A stretch of 60,000 nt of DNA. Source: Apostichopus japonicus. Lineage: Eukaryota; Echinodermata; Holothuroidea; Aspidochirotida; Stichopodidae. Shown piece by piece: positions 24,420-34,865 of this stretch. The stretch's first letter is position 1, and every line of letters starts with the position of its first letter. The position numbers and the translations under genes are program-made. A model generated the notes under the pieces. The model was not told the origin of the DNA. It saw only the letters and a program-made list of their open reading frames with translations, and searched no databases. The stretch is from the NCBI RefSeq assembly GCF_037975245.1, contig NC_092575.1, positions 7,663,001 through 7,723,000 on the forward strand, read 5' to 3'.

Positions 24420-25050
24420 AAGTTTGTGTGTGTGTGTGTGCTTGTATTTGCGTATCTATGTGATGCCCTACTTTGTAAACTTGTAATATCTCAAAGTAGG
24501 GTACCTCAGCAGTTCTCATATATGGCATGTGGCATCACCATAATTAGAAAAGTACAAGAATTGTATTGTTTCACAGGTCAAAAGTCATTTGGGGTCAGCA
24601 GAGGGCAACATGTGAAAATCTTAAAAGTGCTGAATCTCCAGAACCTGAACATCAAAGGAGCTCATATATATGCATGGTAGGATAGCCTTATGTAGTGTAA
24701 ATGTTTTACACAATTTTAGTGTAGGAGTTAAGTTAAGGTCACTAGGGGTCAAAATTTGAAATCCTTGTAACACTGTATCTCCAGAAACTTTATTGGCTCT
24801 CTTAATTTGCATGTGGCTTCATCATAATTAGTGCAAGAACCTAATTGTTTTGGGTACAGGTCAAAGGTCATTTGGTGTCATCAAAGGTCAAACTCTGTAA
24901 AGCCTTGCAAATACAAACAAGGTATCCCAAGATGGGTTACATGACATATTTGCATGTGTCTTTCTTATAGTGAGTACAAGAATGGTCTTAAAAAAAAAAA
25001 ATTGGGGGGGGAGGTCAAAGGTCATTTGGGGTCAGCAGAGATCCAAATGT
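24420..25050 (+). repeat. AGGTCA-bearing repeat family, second locus (DR1)
   Basis: It starts with a TG tract and CTTTGTAAACTTGTAATATC, related to the head of the repeat at 12395. Several diverged units of roughly 145 bp follow. AGGTCA-A-AGGTCA (DR1) occurs at 24858-24870 and 25012-25024, an AGGTCA-A-AAGTCA variant at about 24577, and TGGGGTCAGCAGAG follows in two units. No credible protein. Confidence 0.75.
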
Positions 25051-25054
25051 CACA

Positions 25055-25253
25055 ATGTATGTATATTAGATCCTCCTGGAAGCAGGAACTCGCGAAGAAA
25101 CCTCATCAATTGGCTTATCAAAGCCGCAAGCTGACCGAAGTCAGTCTCTTACATTCATATTTAACGTCCATGATTATGAATTGTTAATTGTCAACAACTC
25201 TGTAACTGGACGACATAGGAAGGCACTGGCGTTAACCACTGAGCTAACACTCC
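25055..25253 (-). mobile_element. tRNA-derived SINE, copy 1 (B-box half of head deleted)
   Basis: Read on the minus strand, the 5' end GTGTTAGCTCAGTGGTTAAC is a tRNA-like A-box half, but the anticodon-to-B-box part is missing. The body CGCGAGTTCCTGCTTCC and the GGAGGATCT end match the copy at 29992 and the satellite-borne fragments. The 3' end runs into a TACATACAT tail. Confidence 0.8.
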
Positions 25254-26690
25254 AATATTATCAAATGGATCTTATCAGGTTTTAAACTATTGCGAATGCA
25301 AATTCAGCTCTTTGTTGTTACCTGTAGAGTTAGCAAGCAAAATAAATAACCAACAACAAACAATATCCCTCTGTCTTTCTTTCATCGTTGTGGTATTATG
25401 TGACAAGATAACCAGTCATCAAACCATGTAATCACTGACTCTGTTTAGATCTATACTGCTCTCCATCTGCAGTATGAACTTCAGCCAGGGTTAGGTTGCA
25501 AACTACTCACGTGCTACATGTATATATATATATGTAAAGTTAAACTGCCAGGAGGGGTTTCTGGCTGGTGTCTTTAATATTTCAATCGTTTATACACAGG
25601 AGAAAATATGATTCCTACAAAAGGGTGTCATTCTTATGAAACTCTTAATTCAGAGAACATTTAATAAGAGCTACTGTACTTGAAGTAAATAGTAAACATT
25701 ACCTAATGTATCAATTTCAAAGGACGAACAACAAGAGAGATTATAATAACCTTAGAATGTTAAAGCTTAATTGAAGAGGAAGGTGTCTGTATGACTTCCT
25801 GGTTCAGTTAGTACTGTGTTCAGGGAGTTCCCTCTTGTGATTGACTTCCAGGAGTAATAGCAGGTCTAGCCAGTAAAGGTGGGGCACATTAAATCCTTCA
25901 ATATACTGGAGTATGGGCCTAGATGTGTGATTCCCTCTCTGTCTGAGGTACTCATGCAGACTGATCTATTTAAATTGATTAGTTGGCAGGCAACTGGTCT
26001 CAAAATTTTACATTCGTCATAAAATAACATGCAAAGTAGATGTTGTGCATTCGTCATTAGATGAAAGTCGTAGGAGTGCTAATGCTTGAATACGTTGCTA
26101 AAAGTGAAAGGAGTCTTGTAGAACTGCACTAATGGAGTTGCCTTTTTTATTCACCAGCATTGTATTGATCATTTTATACAGTAGCTTGGTCAGTAATACT
26201 CTGTCCATTCATGATTTCATTATATCAAGTTTCGTTCTTTAAGTAAATAGTCTTTCAGCAGTCATTCAGTGTTGACAACCTTTAGATTGTATTGTGTTAC
26301 TGTACATACTGTACACAATACATACTGTAGTACTGTAGGTCTGTGCTGCACAGATCACTAAAACATAGCAGAGTCAGTCGTTGAATTCCATCAATTTGAA
26401 GATTGCATGTCAGGAGGTTATCTGTTGGACGACCAGTTGTTTACATCAAATTCAGATTGCATGATTGTAGCTAAATACCTCCAAATAGTTTTAAGTAAGT
26501 ACTATAGCATCCTTTTCCAGTTTTGCAGGATAGTTGATCTCTGGAGTTAATGCTACATTAAAGGGTGTGAAGACTCGCGCAAAAAAGAAATGTCTAATGC
26601 CGATAGTCTGACCTAGTTTCGAATGAGGTGTAACAGAAGTGTTACACACCACCATCGATCCCAGAAAAGACACACACAGCTTGCTACCGT
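25254..26690. other. Non-coding stretch, nothing recognised
   Basis: Unique AT-rich sequence with TACTGTA-type words (26296-26340). No supported exon or element. Confidence 0.4.
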
Positions 26691-26802
26691 CGGTAATTAG
26701 ACACTAGTGTACAGTCAGTACATACAGCTGCGGTCAATACCCACAACACAGTGTACAAACAATACAGCGATGGACATCTCAGGTCCAGCTAAAGATAACA
26801 AG
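26690..26802 (+). other. Candidate non-coding first exon or promoter region
   Basis: Locally richer in CpG than its surroundings (CCGTCGG, GCTGCGG, and GCGCGGCACGCGG just downstream). It contains ATGGACATCTCAGG at 26769 and a donor-like AACAAG|GTATCA at 26803. If spliced to 28211 the frame would hit a stop at once, so it could only be untranslated. This is speculative. Confidence 0.2.
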
Positions 26803-28030
26803 GTATCACGTTTCATTACTGTCTGCATTTTGTAGCGACAAGAGAAAAACTTCACTTGCAAGCAACGGAAAGTTAACCTTTTCAGTGCGCGGCACGCGGT
26901 TTGGGGCGAGTCTTCAATGCCTTTAAGGACCTTATATATTGATGATGATATCAGCTTAATCCATTGTTTTATAAGTTCTAAAAACTGAATTGAAAATGTG
27001 TACTTTTAACTTCATATTACTGTACACATCAGAGCACCCTTGAATGACATTCAAAACCATTTGCCCTTGAATTTTTTTTTTTAATACATTGTAAACATTT
27101 GTTTGAAGCCATAAAACTGTTATACTTTCCCATTGATTTTAACTGATGAAACCTCAGCTGCTTAAAGGGTCATTTCTCAAACATTAAAAGTAGAATTGAA
27201 AAGCTACTTGAAACTAGCAATCTGTATTGTTATGAAGTTCTAATAACTAATCCCATTGATAATGTACCAGGTTCAATGGGAGCAGCTGTACTGTGTTAAG
27301 TAGATTCAGTTGTGTACAAATGTTTGGGGAATTCTAACAGGTTCAGATAAATTCTTTTCCATCGTGGAATCGTGGAATTAAACTACTGTAGTAGTTACTA
27401 CTTGAGAAGGTTAATTTATTACAGTTTGCCAAAGGCAGTCCTGAATCTATGTAATGGTGATAGTGTGTGCATGTGTATGTGGGTGTGTGGGTGTGTATAG
27501 ATGTGATCCAAGCTTTTAAGTTGTACAATTTACTGTATATCACAGAGGACATCTTGGTTGACGTGTACATGTATATTTTATAGATCCTTCTTGATGAGTT
27601 CCAGATCCCTAGCAACAACTAGTGGAGGTTAAAAATTTCATTTGAGATTAGCAGGGTACAAAATCTGAAAAGTTAGTAAACACTTCAAATAACTGCAAAA
27701 GTAAAGCTGGATGCTTGTCATCGTTGGTAGGGTATGTCCGTGAGTTTGTCCCACTTACAGTAGTGAGGACAGAATTATAATTGCTTCTACAGGAAGGGAT
27801 TGTGTTGATCTGTCTGTCTATATTAAAAGTGAAACATGCATGGTAATTCAAAATTATCTTTTTTTTCACTTTCCTTTAAATGTTGCAGATATTTGTATCA
27901 TAAAGGTTAAAGCAGGTTGTTTGGTTTGTACATACTGATCAGCCATTTCTCAAACCATCAGATTCTATCAGAAGATGTACATATCCCTGATAACTGAAAG
28001 ATATTTTTTCTATTTCCTTATTGTCGACAG
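26803..28030. other. Stretch upstream of PHETA, nothing firm
   Basis: AT-rich with a TG microsatellite at about 27465-27500. Probably intron or upstream sequence of the PHETA gene. Confidence 0.4.
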
Positions 28031-28122
28031 GCGCCTATGAAGTACGTGCTGCTGACAGGGAAGGAACGACTGCTTCAATTAGGGAATTACGCATTTCCTA
28101 AAAGAAAGAAACTTTCCTGCTC
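28031..28122 (+). other. Candidate upstream exon with a small uORF
   Basis: A pyrimidine tract and GTCGACAG precede 28031, and a donor-like CTC|GTGAGG starts at 28123. Within it, ATG at 28037 opens a 29-codon frame (MKYVLLTGKERLLQ...) that stops at 28124-28126. Splicing from 28122 to 28211 would remove an 88-nt intron and place this frame out of register with PHETA, so it would be 5' leader. Only the splice-site pattern supports it. Confidence 0.35.
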
Positions 28123-28192
28123 GTGAGGGTAGTAAGAATAACAGAAAAATGTGGGGATCAGCTAACGAAGAGTCTCTGATGAACGATTAGTC

Positions 28193-28210
28193 ATGTTTTC
28201 CTGTTTGCAG
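28193..28210 (+). promoter_or_regulatory. 3' splice site before the PHETA coding exon
   Basis: CATGTTTTCCTGTTTGCAG is a strong acceptor. The ATG used here lies 23 nt inside the exon, so the first coding exon probably carries a short piece of 5' leader. Confidence 0.7.
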
Positions 28211-28233
28211 TGTTCATCAGCTTCATAGCAATC

Positions 28234-29547
28234 ATGAGAGTGAATCGCCGCAACGTGGCATACTTTGCCAGCTGCAATTCTCACGTCGACAAATCTGGAT
28301 CGCTACAGAAGTTCTCTGAGAGCAAGGGGACCTACCAGACCAAATGGTGCGTCCTGAAAGGAAACATCCTCTTCTACTTTGACAAGAAGGGAGATCGGGA
28401 ACCACAAGGTGCAATAGTCTTAGAAGGATGTCGGATCGAGCTGGCAGACACGGTCGAGGGGCTCCATGCGTTCCAGCTCTCATTCTCGGGGAATGTCAGT
28501 AAAGATTACCGACTGGTAGCCGATACCCCAGAAGCTATGGAGTCCTGGATGAAGGCGTTATCGTGTGCCACTTACGATTACATGAAAGCAGTCGTGGATG
28601 AACTCCAAAGACAGATGGATGAAATCTCTCACCACGAGGGTGGTGATTTGTTAATGACAGAGGACGAGGCCGAGGGTGGGGATGGAGCATCAGCCGCCAA
28701 CGGAGAAATTTTTGCAGTGGACGGTGCGGCTAGCGCCATACATCGTAAAAGTGGTGCTATCGTACGAGCTACCTTCCCTTCGGAAAAGGGTTCGACGCTC
28801 AAATCGGCCGCGTTTCCGAATCCCTTGTACGATGTCTTGGACGAGGTTCCAAATACTTTGGCCGGACACTCCGCCCCGCAAGAGAGTTCCAAAGACAATA
28901 GAGTGCCAGTTTTCATCGTGAACAGAGACAGCAGCGAATCAGACTCGGAGGATGGAGAGGAAGGTACCGGTGACTCGACCAGCAGCGAATCCCAATACGC
29001 CAACCTCGACCCAGCATCGCACCTCGCCTTAGAGAAGTCCTCTTCGACAGATTTTGACAATGCCACCTACATGTCGGCGAGTCTAGAAGATTTGTCAAAC
29101 TCTAACCCGAACACATTTAGAAGTCTATCACATAACTTAACACATTCAGATACAGACCTTACAGCCGCTCATTATACGGAGAAAGAGACTCTACCGGTTT
29201 CAAAGTCTGCCTTACAACTGCCAAGCCGATCTCAAGCCAGAAAGAAGAGAGCCCCTGTAAAGCCCCCGCGCCTCCATTCTGTGCTCTACGAAAATATGGC
29301 GGGCTTCGCTACAGGATTAAATAAGGAGGTGTTTGCCATAAACCAGAAGCTGAGTGACTTTCCCAACCGTGCTTCTAGTAAATTCTTCCACCGTGCGAAG
29401 TCTTCCGAGTCTTTGAAAACAACAGTTGAACGAGGGCGCTCTGTTTTTCATGTTGGTGATGTACGGTCCTTCGCTGAAATGCACGAGGAATTTGGTGTTT
29501 TGATCGTCAAGAAGATTAACGAATTTCGACAAAAGCGTTGCAAGTGA
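28234..29547 (+). CDS. PHETA1: Sesquipedalian/PHETA family PH-domain protein, complete in one exon
   Basis: 437 residues from ATG 28234, chosen because MRVNRRNVAYFASC aligns with the family start; the upstream GTG at 28210 overlaps the splice acceptor. Residues 18-112 form a PH domain (KWCVLKGNILFYF, IVLEGCRIEL, and ESWMKALS with the conserved Trp105), followed by a short helix/coiled coil (about 115-132). Near the C-terminus, SFAEMHEEFG places Phe413 and His417 four apart, as in the F&H motif that family members use to bind the OCRL/INPP5B phosphatases. Family knowledge: these proteins act on endosomes in recycling and retrieval to the Golgi. The region 135-400 is long, Ser/acidic-rich and probably disordered (acidic stretch 232-246; RKKRAPVKPPR at 336-346; YANLDP, ATYMSAS). 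That makes the protein about 180 residues longer than the human proteins of about 250. Codon use is regular and there are no breaks. Confidence 0.93.
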   Translation: MRVNRRNVAYFASCNSHVDKSGSLQKFSESKGTYQTKWCVLKGNILFYFDKKGDREPQGAIVLEGCRIELADTVEGLHAFQLSFSGNVSKDYRLVADTPEAMESWMKALSCATYDYMKAVVDELQRQMDEISHHEGGDLLMTEDEAEGGDGASAANGEIFAVDGAASAIHRKSGAIVRATFPSEKGSTLKSAAFPNPLYDVLDEVPNTLAGHSAPQESSKDNRVPVFIVNRDSSESDSEDGEEGTGDSTSSESQYANLDPASHLALEKSSSTDFDNATYMSASLEDLSNSNPNTFRSLSHNLTHSDTDLTAAHYTEKETLPVSKSALQLPSRSQARKKRAPVKPPRLHSVLYENMAGFATGLNKEVFAINQKLSDFPNRASSKFFHRAKSSESLKTTVERGRSVFHVGDVRSFAEMHEEFGVLIVKKINEFRQKRCK

Positions 29548-29594
29548 ACAGTGCTAACTGGGAGTCTTTGAGAATTGTTGTAATGATTCAAATA

Positions 29595-29600
29595 ATTAAA
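29595..29600 (+). promoter_or_regulatory. Candidate polyadenylation signal ATTAAA
   Basis: ATTAAA lies 48 nt after the PHETA stop and is followed by a GTGTGG-containing stretch. No AATAAA was seen close by. The true 3' end could be further downstream. Confidence 0.3.
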
Positions 29601-29991
29601 TATAGAGAAGTTACTACAAAGTGTGGAAACATATATTATATAGCTTTTATATGAGACTTCACCAAACATGTATGATATATATCTAAATCCTAATATATGG
29701 AAAGAGATGGCTGGTACCTAAATGTAAACACAGCTTCACAAAATGTATGACTTTGAGAAAACTTGTACAGTTGTGGGAACTGAAAAAGATATCAATCAGG
29801 CAAATGATGTGTTTGAACCGACCAGTTATCAATACTGTAGCTATTGTTCTCCCAGAGTATTGTGTAAGCCTGTCAGACTAAGTTGAATTTACTACTTGTT
29901 GCAAGTTGCTGCAAGGTAACAGTAGGATAAATTGACATGGACCAAGTGATGAACTCTAAACGTAATGTATTTGGATGTATTGTAGGTATTT

Positions 29992-30217
29992 TTTTTAGAT
30001 CCTCCTGCAAGCAGGAACTCGCGAAAAAGCCTCATTGGCTTATCAAAGCCGCAAGCTGAACGAAGTCAGTCTCTTAGATTCATATTTAACGTCCATAATT
30101 ATGAATTGTCAATTGTCAACAACTCTGTAACTGGACAACATTCATCTATCTTGGAGTGACTCGAACTCGGGACCTTATGATTGAAAGGCACCGGCATTAA
30201 CCACTGAATTAACACTC
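29992..30217 (-). mobile_element. tRNA-derived SINE, copy 2 with intact head
   Basis: On the minus strand the head reads GTGTTAATTCAGTGGTTAAT (A-box region) and later GGTCCCGAGTTCGAGTC (B-box region), about 75 nt in all, typical of a pol III tRNA-type promoter. The body carries the conserved block CGCGAGTTCCTGCTTGCAGG, then GGATCT and an A-rich tail. This copy identifies the family of the fragments inside the satellite. Confidence 0.85.
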
Positions 30218-31000
30218 AATTTGTGACATTTTCCATGTTTAGCATAGAAGGCTCATTTTCCCAATATGTTGTGGTACTGTACTATTTATATTTAATGCTA
30301 CCAAACCATTTAACTAATATTATGTTCAACTAACACTGCCTCTATTTAACACGTCACCAAACAAGATGTTCTGTCTACAGGGGTGTTATTTTACGGGTGT
30401 GCTACAGTATACCTTTGCATGCAACCAAAGTGCTAGATTAAAAGACAATCTCTAAGCTGCTCATTGTTTCTGAGACAGTTTTCACCACTGCTGAGAGGTG
30501 AATATCCTGTTTACCCTTCATAGGTTTAATTGGGATTCGATTGCCAATGTTGAATGGTATGACAGCTTTTCTGCATAATTTGTTAGAAGATAATGTAAGA
30601 AATAACATCACTCTTTTCCATGAAAAGAAAAGTTAGAGAGTGAAACCAGCTTTCAATATTTTATCGACCGTACCAAATTCACCGTAACATAAGGGACTAT
30701 AATGTTTGCTCTTGGAACATTCTTTTATGTTTTACATATTCTTTTGTAAAATTTTCGTGCATAGTAATATAGAATCTATTATTCTTGAAGACTGTCACTG
30801 TAGAGTTTCTATCTTGATTCTTTAAAATGACTTATAATCCTAGTTCCTGTTTTAAAGTTCCTTTCACCAAATATTACTTGGAAGTCGTTTGCAATGAAGC
30901 GCAATCTCATAAGGATGTAATCGATTTCCGAAGCGAAATCATTAATTAAAAGTCATCAGCCACGTACTGTAATATTAGAGCTTGCTGAAATTGTAATTCG
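30218..31000. other. Non-coding stretch, nothing recognised
   Basis: AT-rich unique sequence downstream of PHETA. Confidence 0.4.
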
Positions 31001-31135
31001 ACATATGTCAATTTAAGTTGACATGTCGATTTCATCCAATCAGAGCACAAGAAAATGACATCTGACAATGATTGTCCAGTGATAGCACAAGAAACTTACC
31101 TATGTCAATTTAAATTGACATATGTCAATTTAAAA
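31001..31135. repeat. Small palindromic element with GACATATGTC ends
   Basis: GACATATGTCAATTTAA near 31001-31017 is mirrored by TTAAATTGACATATGTC at about 31109-31125, enclosing CCAATCAGAGCACAAG. This looks like a MITE of about 130 bp; its target duplication was not resolved. Confidence 0.5.
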
Positions 31136-31248
31136 AACATGCTCTTTTCAAGACTTTCTTCCAAATGGCTTACATTTAGTAACACGCATTAAAAATGGAA
31201 ACTTGTACCTAAACAAATGGAGTTGAAATGATGTAAGCACCAATTTGA

Positions 31249-31615
31249 ATGGTGGAGATCAACCACCATGGGAACCCCCCCCCCCCCCTCCAAAGCAAAA
31301 AGACATCAAACTCTGACTACGGGCCTGCTTCTGAGGAGTTCATTAAAGTTATGTATTCGGACTGCAAGGAAGCGTTCTGTTTCTATGGGCTGTTTTCACT
31401 CACTGACATAAGTTATTACTCTATAGCCACGATTGCAAAATATAGCACCAGATTGCATCTAAGGACCCTTAATTAATCAAATAATTTCTCAAAGGGGGAT
31501 ACCCCCTCCCCTTAAACCCCTCCCCCAGGACGGCATTCAACAATAATCATTGTCCCCCTAATTAAGTGCTGTGTCCCCCTGTGCCCTCTAGATTGAAATG
31601 TGTGGCGACGCCATT
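31249..31615. mobile_element. Decayed hAT-like non-autonomous element
   Basis: Shares CTCCCCTTAAACCCCTCCCCCAGG-type and TTGCATCTAAGG blocks with the element at 34866-35235, and ends in GTGGCGACGCCATTG. The left end is unclear. Poly-C runs are present at 31268-31282 and 31500-31530. Confidence 0.5.
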
Positions 31616-31620
31616 GCTGG

Positions 31621-31649
31621 CAGGGAGCTGCTACCGTAGCAACTCCCTG
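31621..31649. repeat. 29-nt near-perfect palindrome
   Basis: CAGGGAGCTGCTAC and GTAGCAACTCCCTG are inverted with a one-base centre and one mismatch. It directly follows the end of the decayed element at 31249-31615. Confidence 0.7.
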
Positions 31650-32926
31650 GTACAGGTTAGTTCCATATGCAGATATAGTTGTCTTCCGCTATGTATTAAC
31701 GATTTACATTTGTACAGACATGATGAGACTTTCACGAAAGCCTATATGTATGTATACGTACCGGTATGTGACAGTTGAGCCCCGACTCACATCCCCTCAG
31801 CAGTTATGATAGGCCACCCAATATATAAAGTTTCAAACTGTGGCCTCTAAACTCTTGCAGAAGTTTTCAACATCTTTTTAATATTCAAGATATCTCAATT
31901 TCGAATTTTGAAGAAAAAAAAAAAACAACTCTATAACCACGGGACATGTTTGTTCCACCCTGTTCACGTCCAAGGAGAGCTAATATACGAAACTAAATGG
32001 TACTTAATTAAACCACAACATGGACTTTCGCACTCTGAAGTGACAAATATAAGCATAGTGAAATATGCAGCCGATGTACTTCGTTTCGAGGACAAAGTTG
32101 TAGTTTCAGTTCGTCCATGTTAACCTATTCAACCCCTACATTTTGAAATGTACGAAAACGGTTATCTTTGTTATATACTAAAGTTTGAAATAAATTAGGC
32201 ACATCCCATGAACAGATTGACAAGTCCAGGCTTCAGACGTTTATTTCACAATGTTATAGTTCAATTAAAGGAATATGTCGTGTGGGTGCGTTTGTATGTG
32301 CGTGTGTGTGTGACACTTACAAGGGGGTTGTAGTCTTCTTGAGTCTTTGTTGGAGAAGAAGTGACTTTGTGATAGTGATGGAGGTTAAATGCCAATCGAT
32401 GTCACACTGTGACCACTATAGTATATATTTAACAAGATATATCAGCAGAGTTTAATGGACTTCATACTCATCATGTGAATGCCATTTGGGTCAGAAAGTG
32501 TGGGACAATGGTAAAAAAAAAATAAAAGTTGGTCACATCTTCCACCCACCTCGCACCATGAGCAACATTGGCGATTAAGAAAAGTATGGGCAGGTTATGA
32601 AATTTAAAGAGTTAAAAAAGTAAGCCATAGGCGATCACTTTGAATTCCAAATAATTTTCGTAACAAAAATACCTTTATTCTAATAATACAATTAGCTTGG
32701 TTAACATTTCCTTGTCAAGATTTAGAGGCCAAACCAATGTGTTCCTTCCTATCGGCAGTAGCATGCTCCATATGTATAATTCCCCCTGGTTGACATCTCG
32801 CTATATGTCATCAATTACCTTCAATTTCCCGTGACGTGTCCGTTGTATATTTTCAGTAACGAAATCCCAGAGTTTTATTTTCGAAAACATAAAGAAACAT
32901 ATAGCTGAACTGAAAATCCCATCACC
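31650..32926. other. Non-coding stretch, nothing recognised
   Basis: AT-rich, with a TG tract near 32283-32311. No supported gene. Confidence 0.4.
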
Positions 32927-34046
32927 GGCCGTATGGAAAGCCATTTTAACATTTAATCGGGAATTTTAGATATCTAAAATTGTTTCTTATTTCAGATATC
33001 TGAAATTGAATTCGAGATATCTTAAATAGATTTCGAGATATCTGAAATTCTAATTCAGATATCTGAAATTGAATTCGAGATATCTTAAATAGATTTCGAG
33101 ATATCTGAAATTGAATTCGAGATATCTAAAATAGATTTCGAGATATCTGAAATTCTAATTCAGATATCTGAAATTCAATTCGAGATATCTGAAATTCTAA
33201 TTCGAGATATCTGAAATTGAATTCGAGATATCTGCAATTGAATTCGAGATATCTGAAATGCATATGAATAAATTTCCGATTAAATGTTAAAATGGCACGT
33301 ATGGAAAGCCATTTTAACATTTAATCGGGAAATTTCAGATATCTGTTATTGAATTCGAGATATCTGAAATTGAATTCGAGATATCTTAAATAGATTTCGA
33401 GATATCTGAAATTCTAATTCAGATATCTGAAATTGAATTCGAGATATCTTAAATAGATTTCGAGATATCTGAAATTGAATTCGAGATATCCGAAATTGAA
33501 TTCGAGATATCTGAAATTCTATTTCAGATATCTGAAATTCAATTCGAGATATCTGAAATTGAATTCGAGATATCTGAAATTGAATTCAAGATATCTGCAA
33601 TTCTAATTCGAGATATCTGAAATTGAATTCGAGATATCTGCAATTGAATTCGAGATATCTGAAATGCATATGAATAAATTTCCGATTAAATGTTAAAATG
33701 GCACGTATGGAAAGCCATTTTAACATTTAATCGGGAAATTTCAGATATCTGTTATTGAATTCGAGATATCTGAAATTGAATTCGAGATATCTAAAATTCT
33801 ATTTCAAATATCTGAAATTGAATTCGAGATATCTGAAACTGAATTCGAGGTATCTCGAATTCAATTTCAGATATCTGAAATTCCCTGGTATTTCGAGATA
33901 TCTGAAATTGATTTTAAGATATCTGCAATTATTTGTAGATATCCTAAATAAATTGGAGATATCTGTAATTTAATTTGAGATATCTGAAATTATTTCGAGA
34001 TATCTGAAATTCCTTATTAAATGTTAAAACGGCTTTCCATACGGCC
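32927..34046. mobile_element. Triplicated element built of AGATATCT palindromes with long inverted ends
   Basis: The outer ends are inverted over about 35 bp: GGCCGTATGGAAAGCC then TTTTAACATTTAAT on the left, and ATTAAATGTTAAAA then GGCTTTCCATACGGCC on the right. The interior is tens of copies of a 21-bp unit, GAATTCGAGATATCTGAAATT, in both orientations. The left-end sequence recurs inside at 33299 and 33707, each directly after a right-end-like ATTAAATGTTAAAATGGC, so three units stand head to tail. No target duplication was identified. The NSRYLKL-type frames are repeat artefacts. Confidence 0.8.
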
Positions 34047-34608
34047 TATCCATTTACCCCTCCAATCCCTTCCCCTCCCCCTGTTTCTTTTTTTCCATTA
34101 TGACATATGGAAACACTTTATCTTCCCACAGTCATCCTTTAGGAGATCTCTTGAAGAGTTAATTGAGTTTGAATGGCAATTGAACATTTAAGATGGCAAA
34201 CAGTATAGGCTATACATGAAACTAGCGGATTAATAAAAGCAGTACCGCTGAAGAAATATACATCGGAAGTCTAACTCTTTCAATTGAAACCGGTCATTAC
34301 CGGTTTCAATTATGATCGTTTGTCAATCAATTGTGCAGAAAGTTCATCCAGAAGCATTTCACAAACTGTCAACTCGTTCTGGCGTGATGGATGAGTGGAT
34401 GACTATCTGTTGTGCTATATAAATAACATTTTATTTATGGTCAGCAACAAACATGCAAGGATGAATATACGGACCTTTTGTTTAAGGTAGTAGGAGCCGG
34501 GAAGGGTATTTACCCTCAATTATTTTTGCTCAAACAACAAGGATCGAGACAGAAATTTGCCGAACAGCGGTCTATAGCGCTCTGTCATGAAAATATCCAG
34601 CCAGTGGA
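34047..34608. other. Short non-coding stretch with one hairpin
   Basis: Contains the perfect 13-bp hairpin AATTGAAACCGGT-CATT-ACCGGTTTCAATT at 34282-34311. Nothing else recognised. Confidence 0.5.
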
Positions 34609-34865
34609 CATACTGGCAGGGCCGTCTGAAGAGATCACCGGGCCCTGGGCCCGGCAATGGAGCGGGGCCCCTCAATCAAGTGAGTTCGAAAAAATGTGCG
34701 TGAAAAATTGACATCCTTGACAAGTGCTCAAGCATAGACATGCCTGCATTTACCACCCCTCCCTATGTCGCGCATAAAGCATAAAACTTTAGCTGAATAA
34801 CATACGTTTTATATCTAAAAGCTGAAATACATTATAGAAGAGTAATCTTCCAGTTGCCCTCCATC

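Noticed and set aside
26769-26802. First coding exon of PHETA (MDISGPAKDNK, then donor)
   Set aside because: Joining it to the acceptor at 28211 gives a stop after a few codons, so it cannot extend the PHETA protein.
28210-28233. GTG-initiated eight-residue extension of the PHETA frame
   Set aside because: It overlaps the splice acceptor CTGTTTGCAG, and the family N-terminus aligns with the ATG at 28234.
30140-30217. A tRNA gene on the minus strand
   Set aside because: A- and B-box-like parts exist, but it is fused to the SINE body and the cloverleaf is degenerate. It is a SINE head.
33126-33973. NSRYLKLNSRYLEF-type repeat proteins on both strands
   Set aside because: They are produced by the 21-bp AGATATCT palindromic unit.
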